Positions 17,982 through 27,990 are shown, counted from the stretch's first letter. The stretch is DNA of 55,496 nt from Candidatus Hydrogenedens sp. (GCA_035378955.1 DAOSUS010000019.1:1-55496), one strand, 5' to 3'. Numbers and translations are program-made. Notes: generated by a model not told the origin, from the letters alone.

Positions 17982-20153
17982 GTGAGAAAAGGATATTTCA
18001 TTTCGGTATTGATATGGACAAGCCTTTCAATTTTTATTGGCTGTCAAACCTCGCCATCGGACAATTACACTATTGAGGGAAAAACTTACGGCGTAACTTC
18101 CGGAGTTTTCCATGGTAGATGGTGGAATTACTATGAGCGTGGTTGCTCGTTTTTAGCTGGTGGTTTTTTGAATGAAGCGGAAAAGGATTTACGAACAGCA
18201 CTGCAAAGTCGTTCACGGGATACATGGCAGGCACGGACTTATGGCTTGCATTTTGTTGAATATTTTCCAAATCGCGAACTGGGAATTACCTTATTTAAGA
18301 AGGGACAGCTTTCGGAGGCGGAAACATTATTGCGAAATTCTTTATCTCAGGTAGATACGGAACGGGCAAGATATTACCTTGATATGATTATTAAGGAACG
18401 CATATCCAAAGGTGAATTGCAGGACCGTGAACCCCCGAAGGTAAAAGCGGAATTGGTTGAAATAAGTGCAGAGATAACGAAAGATAAGGATAAAAAGAAG
18501 GCTTCTTCGGAGATTGTTCGGGAAGCAAATAATTATTTGAAAATAGAATGTTCCGATGATTTGGGTATAGAGCAGATTTTTGTAAATAAGCAATCTGTAT
18601 ATCTGCGACATGGAGAAAAATCAGCCCTCATCCAACAGCCCATTGAAACAAAAGAGGGGAAACAAGATTTTGTCATAACGGTTTGCGACCTTGCAGGTAA
18701 AGAGAGTAGTTATAATTTATCAGCAAAGGTTGACCTTACAGGTCCTAATATTGGCATTTTCAAACCTGCGGATTATCTTGTTACAAAAGATAATGAACTT
18801 ACTTTAGAAGGTGTTGTGTTGGATGATACAGGTATTGCAGAGGTTTCTTTAAATAATCAGGTTATTTTGGAGGGGACAGGAGAACAACGCAAGGAGTTTC
18901 GTTCTGTTTTGCCTTTGAAAGATGGGGAAAATGTTTTCATTATTGCCGCTCGTGATACTGCTGGTAATGAAACACGCACTGCTATAAAAACCTTCAAAGG
19001 GGAACCCCATTCTCAATCGGCTTTGTTATGGCGTTTCGCTCAACGACGCATCCGTCTTAATCACGCTTTAGCTTCATCGGTTTTATCCGAACCTATGCTT
19101 AATGAGGTATTATTGGCTCAAACAGAGGATACGGGAATAGACATCAATATAAAGACACCCAAACCGGAACAACCCTCACGGCATAATCGTGTTATCCGTG
19201 TTGCGGGAGAGATTACAAGTTCTTCTGCCGTGCAGTCACTGCTTATAAATGGGGAACCATATACCCAGTTAACAGGTGCCCCTAAAGAGGCTTTCAACAA
19301 ACGAGTTCCTTTGCCTTCAGATTTATTGGCTTCCGGAACAGGAACAGTAAAATTATCTGTTGAGGCACAAGATTCACAGGGTAAGAAAGCAAGTAAGGAA
19401 ATGAATGTCAAGGTAGAACCTGTTCTTATAAATAAGAATGAGACTAAGATGAGTATTGCTTTATTGGCTATTGCTGGCAGAACGCCAACAGACACCTTTG
19501 GTAGTGACTTAAGAACGGTTTTAGAAGAAAGTATAGGGAAACAGGGGAGGTTTTATGTATTGGACAGGCTTTATCTTCAAAATATTTTGAATGAACAACA
19601 ATTATCCGCAGGACTTTCTGACCCCAATAGGGCATTAGATATCGGACGGATGGTCCCTGCTCAGGTTTTTGTGGTGGGCGAATTGTTTCCGCGGGGAGAA
19701 CAATCGGCAGAAGTAAAATTACGGTTGATAAGCACGGAGACCTCGGAAGTCATTTCTATCTTTGATGGTTTTATTGACGATGTAAATAATAAAGAACTTG
19801 TGTTAGGCAAATGTAATGTTCTTGCAAGACAATTGTCCGATTTCTTCCCGCGTCTATCCGGGGAGGTTTTAGATTTTCGTGGTTCGGATTCTAAATATGA
19901 AGTATTATTTAACTGGGCAGAGCAGGACGGTGTTCGACCGGGGACTTATGCACTTATTCTTTATGAAGCCTCTCCTGCATGGACAGACCCGGAAACAGGT
20001 GAAATAACACAACCCGCGGACTACGGCATCCTTTACAAAACACGAATTGTAAATGTTTCGCCGACCAGTGCACGGGGGCAGGTAATTACAGATACATCCA
20101 AACCTTCGGAGGGCGTAGCCATTGAAAAAGGTCTTCCTTCAATTACTATGTAG
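17982..20153 (+). CDS. TPR/Ig-like/CsgG-like lipoprotein
   Basis: The start is GTG, fixed by AGGGAG seven bases upstream; the nearby ATG at 17980 is followed at once by a stop. The 723-residue product has a lipobox (LSIFIGC, Cys21). A TPR-like helical part follows (about 50-135), then two or three Ig/cadherin-like segments (about 180-335 and 395-480, for example DLTGPNIGIFKP and DTAGNE). Next is a CsgG-like domain (about 490-620; SIALLAIAG ... FYVLDRLYLQNILNEQQLS ... MVPAQVFVVGEL). The end (625-723; GEVLDF ... GVRPGTYALILYE) recalls the FlgT C-terminal domain. It likely sits at the outer membrane and works with the beta-barrel protein encoded next. Its precise function is unknown. Confidence 0.75.
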   Translation: MRKGYFISVLIWTSLSIFIGCQTSPSDNYTIEGKTYGVTSGVFHGRWWNYYERGCSFLAGGFLNEAEKDLRTALQSRSRDTWQARTYGLHFVEYFPNRELGITLFKKGQLSEAETLLRNSLSQVDTERARYYLDMIIKERISKGELQDREPPKVKAELVEISAEITKDKDKKKASSEIVREANNYLKIECSDDLGIEQIFVNKQSVYLRHGEKSALIQQPIETKEGKQDFVITVCDLAGKESSYNLSAKVDLTGPNIGIFKPADYLVTKDNELTLEGVVLDDTGIAEVSLNNQVILEGTGEQRKEFRSVLPLKDGENVFIIAARDTAGNETRTAIKTFKGEPHSQSALLWRFAQRRIRLNHALASSVLSEPMLNEVLLAQTEDTGIDINIKTPKPEQPSRHNRVIRVAGEITSSSAVQSLLINGEPYTQLTGAPKEAFNKRVPLPSDLLASGTGTVKLSVEAQDSQGKKASKEMNVKVEPVLINKNETKMSIALLAIAGRTPTDTFGSDLRTVLEESIGKQGRFYVLDRLYLQNILNEQQLSAGLSDPNRALDIGRMVPAQVFVVGELFPRGEQSAEVKLRLISTETSEVISIFDGFIDDVNNKELVLGKCNVLARQLSDFFPRLSGEVLDFRGSDSKYEVLFNWAEQDGVRPGTYALILYEASPAWTDPETGEITQPADYGILYKTRIVNVSPTSARGQVITDTSKPSEGVAIEKGLPSITM

Positions 20154-21543
20154 TATTGTTTTTTTTACAACAATCGGGATTTCCCTCTATGACGCTTGGT
20201 CGCAGGGCATACCGATTAATTCTTCTCCGAATGTTATCGGTAGTGGTGCTCGTGCCATTGGTATGGGCGGTGCATTTATTGCCATAGCAGATGATGCTAC
20301 TGCGGCATCGTGGAATCCCGGTGGGTTAACCCAATTGGAACGCCCAGAATTTTCTATGGTTTATACCTACAAATATATCGGCGAAGATTTCGAATCTCTA
20401 CCCCATCCGGAGTTAGAAGGTGATTATTCGGTTGATTTTAGCCAATTAAATTACATGAGTTTTGTTTATCCATTTCAGAGAACGATTAAAGGCAGAAATC
20501 TTGTATTAAGCTTAAATTATCAGGCGAAGTATGATTTTTCTCGTGAACTGGATTTTTATTATCGCGACATATCTGCTTTAGCCTTAGGGAATCGTGCAGG
20601 ATTGCATTCGCTTGTGAAATATAAACAGAGTGGGCAGTTAGCAACGCTATCACCTGCTTTGGGTTTTGAAATCACCGACCGTTTGTCCGTTGGTCTTGTT
20701 CTAAATCTATGGAATCAATCCTTGATACAAAACAATGAATGGACGGTAGACCAGGAAGAATATCGCACATTAAACATTAATGGACAGGTAAACCGTGCTT
20801 CCTTTTCTCATACAGTTATACGAAAGAAATATCGCGATTTTGAGGGAACGAATGTTACTCTGGGTGCTTTATATCGTCTTGGTGAAAGATGGCAAATCGG
20901 GGCGGTATACCATTCAAAATTTACCGCAGATGTGGATTATGAAGAATGGTGGATTATCAATCGGGGTGTGGGATTTCCAGGATTTTTCTATAGTCGCCGA
21001 CCTTTGAAATATACATTCCCGGCTTCGTATGGTATTGGTGTGGCTTATCGCTTTCCAAATGATAAATTAACATTAAGTTTTGATGTTACCCGTTGTGAAT
21101 GGGACCAGTTTGTAATACACGACCCAGAAAATCGGAATTGGCTCATGCGGAAGCGTTCAGGGGTATCCAATCTGCCAGTGGATTGGAGTCCGCATGATGC
21201 TACTTATACAGTTCGAATAGGAGCGGAATATTTATTTTTTAATCCCAATAAACCGCGACAGTCCATCCTACCCAGTATTCGTGCGGGAGCCTTTTATGAC
21301 CCCGAACCCTCCAGCGGAAGACCTGACCGCTGGTTTGGTCTTGGAAAAGGTGATGGCTCTGTGGATAATTATTATGGGATTACCTTAGGTGCAGGATGTC
21401 TTATCAAGAACCGCATTAATATTGATGCTGCGTATGTATATCGTTGGGGGAATGATGTCCGAAAGGATACTTTCGGCTTTGTAGCAACCGATGCAGATGT
21501 AGACCAGCATTTGTTCTATCTATCTACTGTGATTTATTTCTGA
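20122..21543 (+). CDS. Outer-membrane beta-barrel protein, FadL/PorV-like
   Basis: Translation starts at a TTG at 20122, inside the end of the previous gene (32-base overlap), with GGAGGG eight bases upstream; this points to translational coupling. The 473-residue protein has a signal peptide (KVFLQLLCSIVFFTTIGISLYDAWS). It then has the family opening GSGARAIGMGGAFIAIADDATAASWNPGGL, shared by OMPP1/FadL/TodX and PorV-type proteins. Repeated amphipathic strands fill the rest, and the protein ends in an aromatic residue (YLSTVIYF), as outer-membrane barrels do. A transport or secretion role with the CsgG-like lipoprotein is plausible but inferred. Confidence 0.82.
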   Translation: MKKVFLQLLCSIVFFTTIGISLYDAWSQGIPINSSPNVIGSGARAIGMGGAFIAIADDATAASWNPGGLTQLERPEFSMVYTYKYIGEDFESLPHPELEGDYSVDFSQLNYMSFVYPFQRTIKGRNLVLSLNYQAKYDFSRELDFYYRDISALALGNRAGLHSLVKYKQSGQLATLSPALGFEITDRLSVGLVLNLWNQSLIQNNEWTVDQEEYRTLNINGQVNRASFSHTVIRKKYRDFEGTNVTLGALYRLGERWQIGAVYHSKFTADVDYEEWWIINRGVGFPGFFYSRRPLKYTFPASYGIGVAYRFPNDKLTLSFDVTRCEWDQFVIHDPENRNWLMRKRSGVSNLPVDWSPHDATYTVRIGAEYLFFNPNKPRQSILPSIRAGAFYDPEPSSGRPDRWFGLGKGDGSVDNYYGITLGAGCLIKNRINIDAAYVYRWGNDVRKDTFGFVATDADVDQHLFYLSTVIYF

Positions 21544-24185
21544 TGTCGCGGAGTGTTCCTCATTCGCTTTAAATGATAAAGAATATCTAAGGCTTCCCGA
21601 GGTGAAAGTTGGTCGGAGTCAATTTTGTCCAATTCTTCCTCTACAGGCGAAGGGATATGTTTTTCATGTATATCAAAAAGAAGGAGTTGTTTTGCTTCTT
21701 CTTTGTTTCCGAATTGACCGCTTTCAAGAGAATCCATAATTTCGTGGGCACGACGAATTACAAGCGAGGGAAGTCCTGCTAATTTTGCCACATGAATACC
21801 ATAACTATGGTCTGCAGCTCCTTCAAATAAACGATATAAGAAGACAATTCTATCTTTATACTCCCTGACGCCTACATTGGTATTTACCGCCCCCGACAAT
21901 GACTTTGTCAATTCGGTGAGTTCGTGATAATGAGTGGCAAACAAAGCACGTGCCTTTATTCGGTCATGGATATACTCGGCAACGGCCCAGGCGATGCTTA
22001 TCCCATCATAGGTGCTGGTGCCTCTACCTATTTCATCTAATACTAATAAACTACGATGTGTTGCCGTATTTAAAATATTTGCGGTTTCTATCATTTCCAC
22101 CATAAAAGTGCTTTCGCCCCGAGCAAGATTATCCGATGCTCCTACCCGAGTATAGATTCGGTCAACCACACCAATTTTTGCTTGCTCTGCCGGCACGAAA
22201 CTGCCTATCTGAGCCATGAGTGTAATGAGTGCTACCTGACGCAAATAGGTGGATTTCCCTGCCATATTTGGACCGGTGACTATCACAAGCCGTCTATCGT
22301 GGGTATTTAAATAAGTATCGTTCGGAACAAAAGAACCGGGACCTAATAATGTCTCAATAACAGGATGTCTTCCTCCCACGATATCTATCTCATCAGAGGA
22401 GTTTACCTGCGGTTTTACATAGTTTTGAGAACTGGCAACCTCCGCTAAAGACAAAAGCACATCAAGCAGGGCAACGGATTCAGAATTCCGCTGGATTCTT
22501 TTGGCTTCTTCAGAGATATGATTACGAACCTCAATAAAAAGTTCTTCTTCAAGAGCCACACTTCGTTCCTGTGCGGTAAGGATTTCTTCTTCCCGAGATT
22601 TGAGTTCCGGGGTTACATATCGTTCCGCATTAACGAGTGTTTGTTTGCGTATATAATCCGATGGAACGAAGGATGTTTGCCCTTTGCTAACTTCAATAAA
22701 ATATCCGAATACTTTATTATATCCGATTTTTAAGGTTTGGATACCGGTTCGTTCGCGTTCTTTTTTTTGTAGGGTAGCAATCCATTCGCGGCCACCTCGC
22801 ATTAAAGAACGAAGATGGTCTAATTGAGCATTGTAGCCGTCTTTAATAATTCCACCATCACTGAGCGATGCCGGAGGTGTCTCTACAATCGCATTTTCAA
22901 TATAACGAGCCAGTTCCGGGAGTTCATCTATAGCGTTGTAGATGGTTCTTAATAATTCTGATGAGCAGATTTCTAAGGGTTTTCTTAATCGAGGTAGGAT
23001 TTTTAAACAATGAGCTAGTGCTCTTATATCTCGGGGGTTTGTTGTTTGTGCCGTTATTCGTCCAAGGAGCCGTTCTAAATCGCCAAAACCTTTTAATTGC
23101 TCCCTTAGTAAGGTTCGTAGTTCTACATTATCTTTGAGTTCCTCAACGGCATTTAATCGTTGGGATATTTCATCAATTTTCTGTAAAGGATAATGTAACC
23201 ACTGCCGTAATTTTCGAGAACCCATCGGTGTAAGTGTTCGGTCCAGCACTCCTAATAATGTCCCCTGCTTTGAACGGTCAAAAAGGGATTCGGTTAGTTC
23301 GAGATTTCTCTGTGTGTTGCTATCTAAAATAACAAAATCAGAAGGTTTATAAATTCGAGGTAAGTCAATAAAGGGAGCAGATTCCCGTTGAGTTTGGGAA
23401 ACATACTGAAGAATTACCCCTACCGCGGTAATGAGTTCTGCATTGTTTTCCATATCCAGTCCGCGAAGAGTTGATAGTCCATAATGACGAAGAATGGTCT
23501 CTGTGCATAGCTCTGTATCAAATTTATCGTGAGAAATTCGGGTAATTGTTAGATTGGGGAAGGAAGAAAGGAGAAACTGTTCCATGTCCTTACCGATATT
23601 TTCAGGAACAAGTAATTCGGATATGGTAAGGCGTGTTAATTCGTCGGATAAGGTCCTTTCATAAGGAGGGACTAATTCAGAAGCCAGAAATTGTCCTGTG
23701 CTTATGTCTACCAGAGCAAGTCCTGCTTTCTGTTCAGTAGCACATAAAGCGGATAAATAGTTGTTTGACCCTTCTTCCAGAAGTTCAGGTTCAATAATCG
23801 TTCCGGGGGTAACTGTTCGCACAATGGCTCGTTTGACGATACCTTTTGCTAATTTAGGGTCTTCGACCTGTTCACATATCGTTACTGTCTTTCCTGCTTT
23901 TATTAACCGTGCGAGGTAATGGTTAACAGAACGAACAGGGACGCCGCACATGGGTACTTTCCCTTCTTTACTTTCACCATCCCTCGAAGTCAAGGCTATC
24001 CCCAAAATTTGGGATGCTTCAAAAGCGTCATCAAAAAACATCTCAAAAAAGTCGCCCATGTGGAATAGTAATAGGGAATCACCACATTCTGCCTTAGCAC
24101 GCAAATACTGCCGTAACATCGGTGTTGCACGCTCTGGCACAATATCTGTAATCTTAAGCCAGTTATCCTTTTCTTTATTTTCCAT
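21534..24185 (-). CDS. mutS: DNA mismatch repair ATPase MutS
   Basis: MutS recognises mismatches and starts repair. The frame is open from a TTG at 24191, but I prefer the ATG at 24185 (883 residues); neither has a good ribosome binding site. The mismatch-contacting Phe-x-Glu motif is in GDFFEMFFDDA near the N-terminus. The ATPase has Walker A GPNMAGKST (about residue 638) and Walker B LLVLDEIGRGTSTYDG, then FATHYHELTEL. This is a full-length MutS1. No mutL lies next to it. Its 3' end overlaps that of the outer-membrane protein gene by 10 bases. Confidence 0.97.
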   Translation of the reverse strand: MENKEKDNWLKITDIVPERATPMLRQYLRAKAECGDSLLLFHMGDFFEMFFDDAFEASQILGIALTSRDGESKEGKVPMCGVPVRSVNHYLARLIKAGKTVTICEQVEDPKLAKGIVKRAIVRTVTPGTIIEPELLEEGSNNYLSALCATEQKAGLALVDISTGQFLASELVPPYERTLSDELTRLTISELLVPENIGKDMEQFLLSSFPNLTITRISHDKFDTELCTETILRHYGLSTLRGLDMENNAELITAVGVILQYVSQTQRESAPFIDLPRIYKPSDFVILDSNTQRNLELTESLFDRSKQGTLLGVLDRTLTPMGSRKLRQWLHYPLQKIDEISQRLNAVEELKDNVELRTLLREQLKGFGDLERLLGRITAQTTNPRDIRALAHCLKILPRLRKPLEICSSELLRTIYNAIDELPELARYIENAIVETPPASLSDGGIIKDGYNAQLDHLRSLMRGGREWIATLQKKERERTGIQTLKIGYNKVFGYFIEVSKGQTSFVPSDYIRKQTLVNAERYVTPELKSREEEILTAQERSVALEEELFIEVRNHISEEAKRIQRNSESVALLDVLLSLAEVASSQNYVKPQVNSSDEIDIVGGRHPVIETLLGPGSFVPNDTYLNTHDRRLVIVTGPNMAGKSTYLRQVALITLMAQIGSFVPAEQAKIGVVDRIYTRVGASDNLARGESTFMVEMIETANILNTATHRSLLVLDEIGRGTSTYDGISIAWAVAEYIHDRIKARALFATHYHELTELTKSLSGAVNTNVGVREYKDRIVFLYRLFEGAADHSYGIHVAKLAGLPSLVIRRAHEIMDSLESGQFGNKEEAKQLLLFDIHEKHIPSPVEEELDKIDSDQLSPREALDILYHLKRMRNTPRHQK

Positions 24186-24316
24186 AGTCAATATTTTTCT
24201 GCTTATAGGCCCGATAAAAACTTTGCGTAGTAGATGTTTAATAGAATAATATTTTATTATAGTGATATTCTATCATGTTAAGATAAATAGTAATCATACA
24301 ATAAGATTATAAACTT

Positions 24317-25705
24317 ATGGAAGTTGAGGATTCTTATACAGAACAGGAACTTGTTCCGATAATACAACTTTTTTTGCCTGTTGCAAAATATAAGGCGAAC
24401 TCTCTTTTTGGATATTGGTCAAAACAAGCGACATCGCCTGTATTTACAAAGGCAGGGAAATACCATTCATGGGGCTGGACAGAATGGACCCGAGGATTTC
24501 TCTATGGGATACCGTTGCTTTTATATGAAATGACCGGTGAGCAGTCATTATTAGAGAGTGTTCGTAAAAATATCCATAGGCTGGACTCTTACCTCACACA
24601 TACAGGAGTGCATGACCATGGATTTAATATTCTTTCTTCGTATGGGCATTTGTGGCGGATGGGTTTGCAAGGACATTATCCATGTGATCCGGAGGAATTG
24701 GCAAAGTATCAATTGGCCATTCGTGTTTCAGGTGCCGTTCAGGGTAGTCGCTGGACAAAAATTGAAGATGGTACCGGATTTATACATTCCTTTAACGGTG
24801 CTCACTCCTTATTTGTTGATACGATACGAACCTGTCGTATTCTTGAATTGGCATGGGCATTGGGTCAGGTATTAAAGTCAGAAGGTGATGAAGAAATTTC
24901 TCTACTGGAACGAGCTATTCAGCATATAAAGAATACGATAAAATATAACATCTACTTTGGAAAGGGTCGGGATATATATGATATCCGTGGAAGGGTCGCC
25001 CATGAAAGCCTGTTTAATGTAAAGACGGGGAAATTCCGTTGTGCCTCTACGCAACAGGGATATTCTCCGTTTAGCACATGGACACGCGGTTTAGCATGGG
25101 CAATGTTAGGATGCGTAGAACAATTGGAATTTTTTTCATCTTTGCCCGCTCATTTATGGGAAGAATATACGCAGGATGAGGATTGGTTAGATTTATTGAC
25201 GCAATCGGCAATGGCTACAGCCGATTTTTATATGGAACACACTACAAGCGATGGAATTCCTTTCTGGGATACCGGTGCTCCTGGCTTATCTTATATAGGT
25301 AAATATCAGCAACTTCCAGCAGACCCTTACAATGATGTGGAACCTTTAGATAGTTCTTCGGCTGTTATATCAGCACAGGCACTTCTTCGGTTGGGTTCCT
25401 ATCTTGGGAAGGATAATAAAGGAAAAAAATATTATCAAGCAGGGTTAACAGTAACCAAAACAATTTTGCTTCGAGATTTTCTATCTACAGATGCGAATCA
25501 TGAAGGACTATTATTACATGCAGTATATCATCGGCCTAATGGCTGGGATTATATCCCACCGGGACGAAACATTCCTTGTGGTGAGTCGTGTCTATGGGGC
25601 GATTACCATCTTCTGGAATTGCTATTATGGATATGGCAATCTGCTCAAGAAAAAACACCCTGGAATTTTTTTGCCAATCAACCGTTTACAAATGTCACTG
25701 GATAA
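24317..25705 (+). CDS. GH88-like unsaturated glucuronyl hydrolase
   Basis: The 462-residue protein has no signal peptide and looks like a cytoplasmic (alpha/alpha)6-barrel of glycoside hydrolase family 88. These enzymes remove unsaturated uronic acids from oligosaccharides made by polysaccharide lyases. Supporting landmarks are WTRGFLYGIPLLLYEMTG, VHDHGFN (Asp100, matching the first catalytic Asp), FVDTIRTCRILELAWA (Asp168, matching the second), FSTWTRGLAWAMLG and EPLDSSSAVISAQALLRLG. It is longer than the usual 370-400 residues. Six bases separate it from the PilZ gene. The exact glycan is unknown. Confidence 0.78.
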   Translation: MEVEDSYTEQELVPIIQLFLPVAKYKANSLFGYWSKQATSPVFTKAGKYHSWGWTEWTRGFLYGIPLLLYEMTGEQSLLESVRKNIHRLDSYLTHTGVHDHGFNILSSYGHLWRMGLQGHYPCDPEELAKYQLAIRVSGAVQGSRWTKIEDGTGFIHSFNGAHSLFVDTIRTCRILELAWALGQVLKSEGDEEISLLERAIQHIKNTIKYNIYFGKGRDIYDIRGRVAHESLFNVKTGKFRCASTQQGYSPFSTWTRGLAWAMLGCVEQLEFFSSLPAHLWEEYTQDEDWLDLLTQSAMATADFYMEHTTSDGIPFWDTGAPGLSYIGKYQQLPADPYNDVEPLDSSSAVISAQALLRLGSYLGKDNKGKKYYQAGLTVTKTILLRDFLSTDANHEGLLLHAVYHRPNGWDYIPPGRNIPCGESCLWGDYHLLELLLWIWQSAQEKTPWNFFANQPFTNVTG

Positions 25706-25711
25706 AAGCGA

Positions 25712-26422
25712 ATGTATATTTTAACAGAGGGAACAGAGGTTCAATTTATATGGGGACAATGGGCTGTTCCTGTGGTGATTAGTGAAATAGGTGGTGATTG
25801 GGTATCATTGAGATATCCTCTGGAAGAGCCTATTGGACCGGGAATTTATGTTGATTTGCAGGTGCAATATGAATTTTTTCGTATGACATATTATTATTTT
25901 ACACTTAATATGCCCCGCCAATTTAACGATATTTTATTTTTACGACGTGCGGCAAGTCGAACTTATATAGAACGCCGACAGGCATGGCGAGTTGTGGCAA
26001 ATGAACCCGTCCGTGTAGAGTATGGGGAGAACAGAATTTCCTTTGAAGCAACCTTATTAGATATAAGTAGCACAGGGGCTTATTTCGCTGTGGAGCACTT
26101 ATTACCATTAACAAATCCTCTGCGTATTTACCTACCTATGAACGGGCGTGTCTATATATTTAATGGAATAATTGTTCGTAAAATTCCACCCAATCCCCGG
26201 TTAGGTGTCCCTTTAAGAATAGGCGTTCGTTTCGTCAACAACCCGATTGAATTGCGAAATTTGTTAGTGCACTTTTTATGGTCGCGTATACGCGAAATCT
26301 ATCGAGACCAGTTTAAAGACCTCTACCCGGGTGCCGACAAACGACCTAAAATTAAAAAAAAGCAACAAGAACCTACCTCAGAAAATAATATTGCCCCCAG
26401 CGGGAATAATGGTAAAGAATAA
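25712..26422 (+). CDS. PilZ-domain c-di-GMP receptor protein
   Basis: The 236-residue protein has an N-terminal YcgR-like beta-domain (about 1-80) and a PilZ domain. The c-di-GMP-binding residues are intact: the RxxxR motif at Arg89-Arg93 (RRQAWRV) and D-x-S-x-x-G at 117-122 (DISSTGAYF). It should therefore bind cyclic di-GMP and signal through protein contacts, for example to motility or exopolysaccharide systems. The C-terminal tail is Lys/Pro/Asn-rich. It follows the GH88-like gene by six bases and precedes an oxidoreductase gene by 14 bases, so all three may be one transcript. Confidence 0.85.
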   Translation: MYILTEGTEVQFIWGQWAVPVVISEIGGDWVSLRYPLEEPIGPGIYVDLQVQYEFFRMTYYYFTLNMPRQFNDILFLRRAASRTYIERRQAWRVVANEPVRVEYGENRISFEATLLDISSTGAYFAVEHLLPLTNPLRIYLPMNGRVYIFNGIIVRKIPPNPRLGVPLRIGVRFVNNPIELRNLLVHFLWSRIREIYRDQFKDLYPGADKRPKIKKKQQEPTSENNIAPSGNNGKE

Positions 26423-26436
26423 TAGGAGGTTATAAA

Positions 26437-27582
26437 ATGAATACTATTCGTATCGGCGTTATAATGAATGGTGTAACAGGGCGGATGGGAAAAAATCAAC
26501 ATTTAGAACGCTCTTTAATGGCTCTGATACAGGAAGGAGGTTTGCTAACTAAAGAAGGTAAAAAGATAATACCAGAAATTATTCTGGTTGGTAGAAATGC
26601 ACAAAAACTGTCCGAAATTTCAGAAAAATATTCGGGTTTGCCGTGGTCAACAGATTTGGATAATGTATTATCAGACCCCAAATATACCCTTTATTTCGAT
26701 GCACAGACAACAGGTTTGCGATATTATGCTGTAAAAAAAGCCATACTTGCAGGTAAACATATATATTGTGAAAAACCTTCTGCTTCAAATCTATCGCAGG
26801 CGATGGAGTTATATAAACTGGCAGAAGAGAAAAAAGTAAAACATGGGGTTGTTCAAGATAAACTCTGGCTACCCGGTATATTAAAACTATCCCAACTTAT
26901 TCGTCAGGACTTCTTTGGCAGGATACACGAAGTCCGCGGTGAATTTGGTTATTGGGTATTTACGGGGGAGTTTGAACCTGCACAGCGTCCTTCATGGAAT
27001 TATAAGAAATCCGAAGGAGGCGGAATTGTTCAGGATATGGTATGCCATTGGCGTTATCTGGTGGACAATCTTTTCGAGACTATTACAGATATCAATTGTA
27101 TGGCAATGACACATATTCCTCAACGATGGGATGAATCAGGCAAACCTTATATCTGTGATGTAGAAGATGCCGCTTATACTACTTTTCTAACCGAGAGAGG
27201 CATAATTTGTCATTTCAATTCTTCGTGGTGCACACGCGTTCGCAGAGATGATTTGCTGACTGTGCAGGTAGATGGAATTAATGGTTCCGCCGTTGCTGGA
27301 TTAAGAGAATGTTACATACAACCGGCAGAAAGCACACCCAAACCTGTATGGAACCCGGATATTCCACAACCTATTAATTTTTATGAAGGATGGATGAAAG
27401 TTCCTGATAGATTGCAATATGACAATGCTTTTAAGGCACAGTGGAAATTGTTCTTACTTCATATTGTAGAAGATAGCCCCTTCCCATGGAATTTATTAGA
27501 AGGAGCAAAAGGAGTTCAATTAGCCGAACTGGCATATCAAAGCTGGCAGGAACGGAGATGGCTTAAAGTCCCACCTTTGTAA
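26437..27582 (+). CDS. Gfo/Idh/MocA-family oxidoreductase
   Basis: The 381-residue protein is an NAD(P)-dependent sugar or polyol dehydrogenase-type enzyme. It has an N-terminal Rossmann part (IRIGVIMNGVTGRMGKNQH) and the family EKP motif in HIYCEKPSASNLSQAMEL. The C-terminal beta-sheet domain carries GGGIVQDMVCHWRYLVDNL, whose Asp and His fit the active site. The cofactor loop is longer than usual. AGGAGG sits just ahead of the ATG. Lying after a GH88-like hydrolase, it may act on the released sugar; this is inference. Confidence 0.85.
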   Translation: MNTIRIGVIMNGVTGRMGKNQHLERSLMALIQEGGLLTKEGKKIIPEIILVGRNAQKLSEISEKYSGLPWSTDLDNVLSDPKYTLYFDAQTTGLRYYAVKKAILAGKHIYCEKPSASNLSQAMELYKLAEEKKVKHGVVQDKLWLPGILKLSQLIRQDFFGRIHEVRGEFGYWVFTGEFEPAQRPSWNYKKSEGGGIVQDMVCHWRYLVDNLFETITDINCMAMTHIPQRWDESGKPYICDVEDAAYTTFLTERGIICHFNSSWCTRVRRDDLLTVQVDGINGSAVAGLRECYIQPAESTPKPVWNPDIPQPINFYEGWMKVPDRLQYDNAFKAQWKLFLLHIVEDSPFPWNLLEGAKGVQLAELAYQSWQERRWLKVPPL

Positions 27583-27811
27583 ACAGAAACACGACAATAA
27601 TTCATATTTCATTCATGCAAATTCGTTTAATTTGTGGGAATATGGGAATAGAAAATACAGGCAGGGATGGGTGTTTTTAATGACATGAGGAAAATTGATA
27701 GGGATATTTATCGGTTTTATCTCTTTCAACAATTCCATTTATTCTGCTGTATATTTGTGAATCGTTGGAGATGGGAATAACATATTATCACTTAATAACT
27801 CCATCTGTTCT

Positions 27812-27939
27812 GCTATGTATTTGTGAGAGAATTTAGTAGAAACGAAAACTGTCATTAGAATCTGCACCACCACCACCTCTTCGTTTTCCGGCTATGTATT
27901 TGTGAGGGGATTTAGTAGAAACGAAAACTGTCATTAGAA
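27812..27939 (-). repeat. Two 49-base direct repeats
   Basis: Bases 27812-27860 and 27891-27939 are identical except at two positions. A weaker relative of the first 15 bases occurs at 27745. On the minus strand each copy can be read as a coding end, SNDSFRFY followed by a stop, and between the copies the frame reads KYIAGKRRGGGGAD. They may be tandem remnants of the 3' end of a lost gene. Confidence 0.65.
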
Positions 27940-27944
27940 GCAAG

Positions 27945-27990
27945 GTTAAGAGGGCGATTGGTCAATCGCCCTCTTAACTTTATTTTTTTT
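27945..27990 (+). terminator. Strong intrinsic terminator
   Basis: A perfect 16-base inverted repeat (27945-27960 and 27963-27978, GTTAAGAGGGCGATTG and its complement, effective tetraloop GGTC) is followed by TTTATTTTTTTT. This is a textbook rightward terminator. It lies 360 bases past the oxidoreductase stop, so it either ends that long transcript or one that starts inside the repeat island. Confidence 0.85.
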
